NCBI RefSeq assembly: GCF_905203285.1
Contig: NZ_CAJKVK010000049.1
Coordinates: 1 to 14,998, forward strand
Reading direction: 5' to 3'
Length of the DNA: 14,998 nucleotides
Source of the DNA: an uncultured Succinatimonas sp.
Lineage (GTDB): Bacteria; Pseudomonadota; Gammaproteobacteria; Enterobacterales; Succinivibrionaceae
The first letter of the stretch is position 1. Each line of letters begins with the position of its first letter. The position numbers were made by a program, and so were the translations under genes. Below are positions 12,063 to 14,998 of this stretch, in pieces. Under the pieces are notes generated by a model that was not told the DNA's origin, made no database searches, and was given only the letters and a program-made list of their open reading frames with translations.

Positions 12063-13406
12063 ATGATTGAGTTTAAAAACGTATCGCTATCATACAATAG
12101 CAAGCTGGTTTTAAAAAAGATTAATCTGACGATTAATGACGGGGAATTTTGTGTACTAATCGGTGCCAGCGGATGTGGTAAAACGACTTTGCTTAAACTT
12201 ATCAATAAGCTTAATAAAGTAAGCTCCGGTAAAGTTCTTATTGACGGGGAAGATATAAATAAACTTTCATTGCGCAAGCTTCCCGGGAAAATCGGTTATG
12301 TCGTTCAGGAAGCCGGTTTATTTCCTCATTTGTCGGTGGCTGAAAATATCGCTTTAAGTTTGGAGCTTGCCGAATATCCTAAAAATGAAAGGGATGCGCG
12401 CATTGACAAGATGCTTGATCTTGTCAATTTAGAACCGTCTTTATATCGTGATTTGTATCCTTCGCAGTTATCAGGCGGACAAAGACAGCGTGTCGGAGTG
12501 GCAAGAGCTTTTGCCCCGAATCCTTCAATTGTTATTATGGATGAGCCGTTTTCTGCGCTTGATCCGGTGACTCGTGCCAATTTGCAGGATGAAATCTTAA
12601 GAATTCAGCAAGCGATGCAGAAGACTATCGTTTTCGTCACTCACGACATGGATGAGGCGATTAAGCTTGCAAGCCGCATCTGCATTTTAGAAGATGGTGT
12701 TATAGCCCAGGTTGGAACTCCGGCTGAAATCTTAAAACATCCTGTTAACAAGGATATTGAGGAGTTTATCGGTCCGCATAAGCTGTGGCGTAATCCTGAT
12801 TTGATTAAAGTCAGCGAAATCATGCTTAAAAAGGTTCCGGCTTTGGAGAGTTCGGCAACAGTGCATGATGCAAGGGCTTTGATGAAGAAAATGGAGGTTG
12901 AGACTTTATTTCTTACGCAAAATGGCAAATTATTAGGAACGATCACGGCAAAATCTTTAAGGTGGGCATTTTGGAAATCAACTAATTTTGATAAGTATTT
13001 AAATAACAATGTAGTAACAATTAATGAAAATGCAACGCTTGAAGACGCATTGAGCTGCAAATTGGATCGTAAAACCAATGTTATTGCCGTAATTGACGAT
13101 GAAGGGACGCTTAAAGGTTATCTTAGTAAACATTTATTGCTTACGATGTTAAGTAAGCAGCTAATCAGCACGGAAGAAAAGGTTCAAAACAATGCGATTA
13201 TTTCTACTGCAATGCCGCAAAATTCAGATAGTCAGGGACAAGTAAAAGCGGAAAACAGTTTAACTCAGGAACAAAACAGCAGACTTCCTGATATAAACGC
13301 CGTAAAAGAAAAGATTTTAAGTGCGGCCTCTAAAATCAAGAATATTGAAGTTTTAAGCAATACGGAAGGGCAGAAATTACAGACGCAGATTAAGGAGAAA
13401 GACTGA
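12063..13406 (+). CDS. ABC transporter ATPase with CBS domains (OpuCA/ProV/EgtV type)
   Basis: This is the ATP-hydrolysing subunit of an importer for a quaternary-amine-like solute. Residues 1-240 are the nucleotide-binding domain: Walker A G34-A-S-G-C-G-K-T41, Q-loop Gln82, signature L-S-G-G-Q (136-140), Walker B I-V-I-M-D-E (156-161) and switch His194. Residues about 250-365 form a CBS-domain pair, which in OpuCA-type proteins senses ionic strength or nucleotides. Residues about 367-447 are an unusual Gln/Asn/Lys-rich tail. A TTG start at 11991 would add 24 residues of non-family sequence; the ATG at 12063 fits the family (M-I-E-F-K-N-V-S). Its ribosome-binding site is poor: GGAAA is 12 bases away. 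The stop overlaps the next start (TGATG), so the two products are translationally coupled. Confidence 0.92.
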   Translation: MIEFKNVSLSYNSKLVLKKINLTINDGEFCVLIGASGCGKTTLLKLINKLNKVSSGKVLIDGEDINKLSLRKLPGKIGYVVQEAGLFPHLSVAENIALSLELAEYPKNERDARIDKMLDLVNLEPSLYRDLYPSQLSGGQRQRVGVARAFAPNPSIVIMDEPFSALDPVTRANLQDEILRIQQAMQKTIVFVTHDMDEAIKLASRICILEDGVIAQVGTPAEILKHPVNKDIEEFIGPHKLWRNPDLIKVSEIMLKKVPALESSATVHDARALMKKMEVETLFLTQNGKLLGTITAKSLRWAFWKSTNFDKYLNNNVVTINENATLEDALSCKLDRKTNVIAVIDDEGTLKGYLSKHLLLTMLSKQLISTEEKVQNNAIISTAMPQNSDSQGQVKAENSLTQEQNSRLPDINAVKEKILSAASKIKNIEVLSNTEGQKLQTQIKEKD

Positions 13407-14989
13407 TGGAAAGCTTTATTTTGTTATTTTTAGATAAAAGAGGAGAGCTTTCCGAACTATTTATTCAGCATATGAATATGACGGCGATTGCTGTTTTTAT
13501 TTCATTGATGATTGGCGTTCCGCTCGGCATTATCGTTACCAAGCATAAGCGTCTTGCTGATTTTGTAATAGGTTTTGCCAATGTTCTGCAGTCTATTCCG
13601 AGTATCGCATTACTAGCCTTTGCCGTACCTTTTGTCGGCATCGGTGAAAGACCGGCTATTTTGATGGTTATTGTTTATTCTTTGCTGCCGATCTTAAAAA
13701 ATACTTATACCGGAATTAAAGGTATAGATCCTAAGATGCTTGAAGTGGCAAGAGGTCTTGGCATGTCGCCGTGCCAGCGCTTGTTTAAGATTGAATTGCC
13801 GTTAACCGCTTCTTATATTATGGCTGGCATAAGAATTTCAGCGGTTGCAGCAGTAGGTACTATGACCATTGCGGCTTTTGCCGGAGCCGGCGGTTTAGGG
13901 TGGTTTATTAATCTAGGTCTTAATTCTCAGAACGTTAATTTGGTTTTGTTAGGAGCAATACCTGCTTCTTGTTTGGCACTGTTTTTTGACTATATTTTAG
14001 GCAAGCTTGAAAAGGTCGTAACCCCGGAAGGTTTGCTGCCTGCAAGTCAAATTAAAAATATTGATAAAAAGAAACGCCGTATGCAGCGTTTTAGCGTTGT
14101 TTTTGTGTGCATGCTGTTGGTTTTCGTACCGCTTGGTTCTTCTGCGTATGATTATTATTTAGAAAGTCAGCAGAAAAAACTTGTTATTGGTTCTAATAAT
14201 TTTACTGAAGCGATTATTTTGGGTTATCTTTTGCAGGTAATGGTTGAGAACAATACCGATATTAAAGTTGAAGGTTCATACAATTTGGGCGGAGCCATTA
14301 TGGAACTTACCGCAATGAATGCAGATGAGCTTGATGCTTTTGCCTGCTATACGGGAACGATTTTGCCTAATTTTTTACATGAGAAAATGGATTCGCATGA
14401 TCCGGCGGCGGTTTATGAACAGTCTAAGAAAGGACTTGATGAGCGTTTTGGCATAAAAACCTCGCAAAATATCGGATTTAACAATACTTATGTTATGGCG
14501 GTTACTCCTGAAATCGCGCGTAAATATAACCTTAAGACAGTAAAAGATTTAATGCGTGTGGCGGATAAGCTGCGCCTTGGCTGTACCGTGGAATTCGTGC
14601 ATCGCGACGATTGTCTGCCAAGCCTTGAAAAACTTTATAACAATAGTTTTGCCGAAGTCAGAGGCCTTGACGGATCCATTCGTTACAGCGCGATTGCTTC
14701 AGGTGAGGTTGATGTTATTGATGCTTTTTCTACAGATGCTTTGTTGTTTAAAAATGACTTAGTGCTGCTTGAAGATAGAGATAACTTTTTCCCGCCTTAT
14801 GATGCCGTTTATCTGATTAGGGGCGAAGCTCTTGAAGAATACCCTGAAATAGTTCCGCTTATTAAGCGGATGGAAGGTCTTATAGATGAAAAGACTATGG
14901 GTAAAATGAATATGCAGGTAGATATAGACGGAATGGACGCAAGGGAAGTCGCTGAAGAATTTTTAAGAGGAAAAGGGATGATTGAATAG
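13406..14989 (+). CDS. ABC importer permease fused to substrate-binding domain (OpuCB-OpuCC/EgtU type)
   Basis: One 527-residue membrane protein combines both remaining parts of the importer. Residues about 15-200 are the permease, with several helices and the ATPase-coupling loop E-V-A-R-G-L-G-M (113-120). Helix 229-246, after a basic stretch (K-K-K-R-R), anchors the extracytoplasmic substrate-binding domain at 258-527. That domain has the family motifs I-G-S-N-N-F-T-E (261-268), Y-T-G-T (315-318), G-F-N-N-T-Y (357-362) and F-F-P-P-Y (461-465). Such fusions paired with a CBS-containing ATPase occur in choline, betaine or carnitine importers and in the ergothioneine importer EgtUV. AAGGAG (13392-13397) is eight bases before the ATG. 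Fold and role as an importer are secure; the substrate is not. Confidence 0.92.
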   Translation: MESFILLFLDKRGELSELFIQHMNMTAIAVFISLMIGVPLGIIVTKHKRLADFVIGFANVLQSIPSIALLAFAVPFVGIGERPAILMVIVYSLLPILKNTYTGIKGIDPKMLEVARGLGMSPCQRLFKIELPLTASYIMAGIRISAVAAVGTMTIAAFAGAGGLGWFINLGLNSQNVNLVLLGAIPASCLALFFDYILGKLEKVVTPEGLLPASQIKNIDKKKRRMQRFSVVFVCMLLVFVPLGSSAYDYYLESQQKKLVIGSNNFTEAIILGYLLQVMVENNTDIKVEGSYNLGGAIMELTAMNADELDAFACYTGTILPNFLHEKMDSHDPAAVYEQSKKGLDERFGIKTSQNIGFNNTYVMAVTPEIARKYNLKTVKDLMRVADKLRLGCTVEFVHRDDCLPSLEKLYNNSFAEVRGLDGSIRYSAIASGEVDVIDAFSTDALLFKNDLVLLEDRDNFFPPYDAVYLIRGEALEEYPEIVPLIKRMEGLIDEKTMGKMNMQVDIDGMDAREVAEEFLRGKGMIE

Positions 14990-14998
14990 AGCTCTTAA

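Noticed and set aside
12641..13078. 145-residue antisense frame within the ABC ATPase
   Set aside because: It overlaps the CBS region of a certain gene and has no independent support.

Overview
The window is AT-rich with dense coding. It looks like the chromosome of an anaerobic gammaproteobacterium, perhaps a relative of the Succinivibrionaceae. That placement is inference from gene content: a DnaT-type primosomal domain (a gammaproteobacterial family), a rubrerythrin (typical of anaerobes and microaerophiles), and a NIF-type NifU/NifS pair in place of an ISC operon. I see no nitrogenase genes, phage genes, transposase, tRNA, rRNA or CRISPR array.

Layout from left to right. Positions 1-500 are an AT-rich non-coding stretch leading to a monocistronic rubrerythrin (501-1076) that ends at a strong terminator. 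On the minus strand, a D-2-hydroxyacid dehydrogenase (2760-1807) is translationally coupled to a DnaT-like protein (1807-1187). A control region at 2761-2936 fires in both directions. Its plus-strand promoter overlaps a perfect 12-6-12 dyad that resembles an ArsR/SmtB operator. This promoter drives a metal-efflux operon: a free 75-residue HMA metal-binding protein, a Zn/Cd-class P-type ATPase lacking its own HMA domain, a Cu(I)-class P-type ATPase carrying a CopZ-like domain at its C terminus, and an Lrp/AsnC regulator two bases downstream.

Next come nifU and nifS (8313-10487), which make Fe-S clusters and end at a strong terminator. A convergent PLP-dependent threonine aldolase-like gene follows (11629-10604). 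After a 433-base non-coding gap there is a two-gene ABC importer (12063-14989). Its ATPase carries CBS domains, and its permease is fused to a substrate-binding domain, the OpuC/EgtUV architecture.

The genes share a metal, sulfur and redox theme: peroxide reduction by rubrerythrin, Zn/Cd and Cu export, Fe-S cluster assembly, and possibly ergothioneine or betaine uptake. The points most worth attention are an intact internal ribosome-binding site and ATG inside the copper ATPase gene that could also release a free CopZ, the split zinc ATPase under an ArsR-like operator with no repressor in view, a NifU whose C-terminal domain has lost its CxxC, and the unresolved substrate of the ABC importer.
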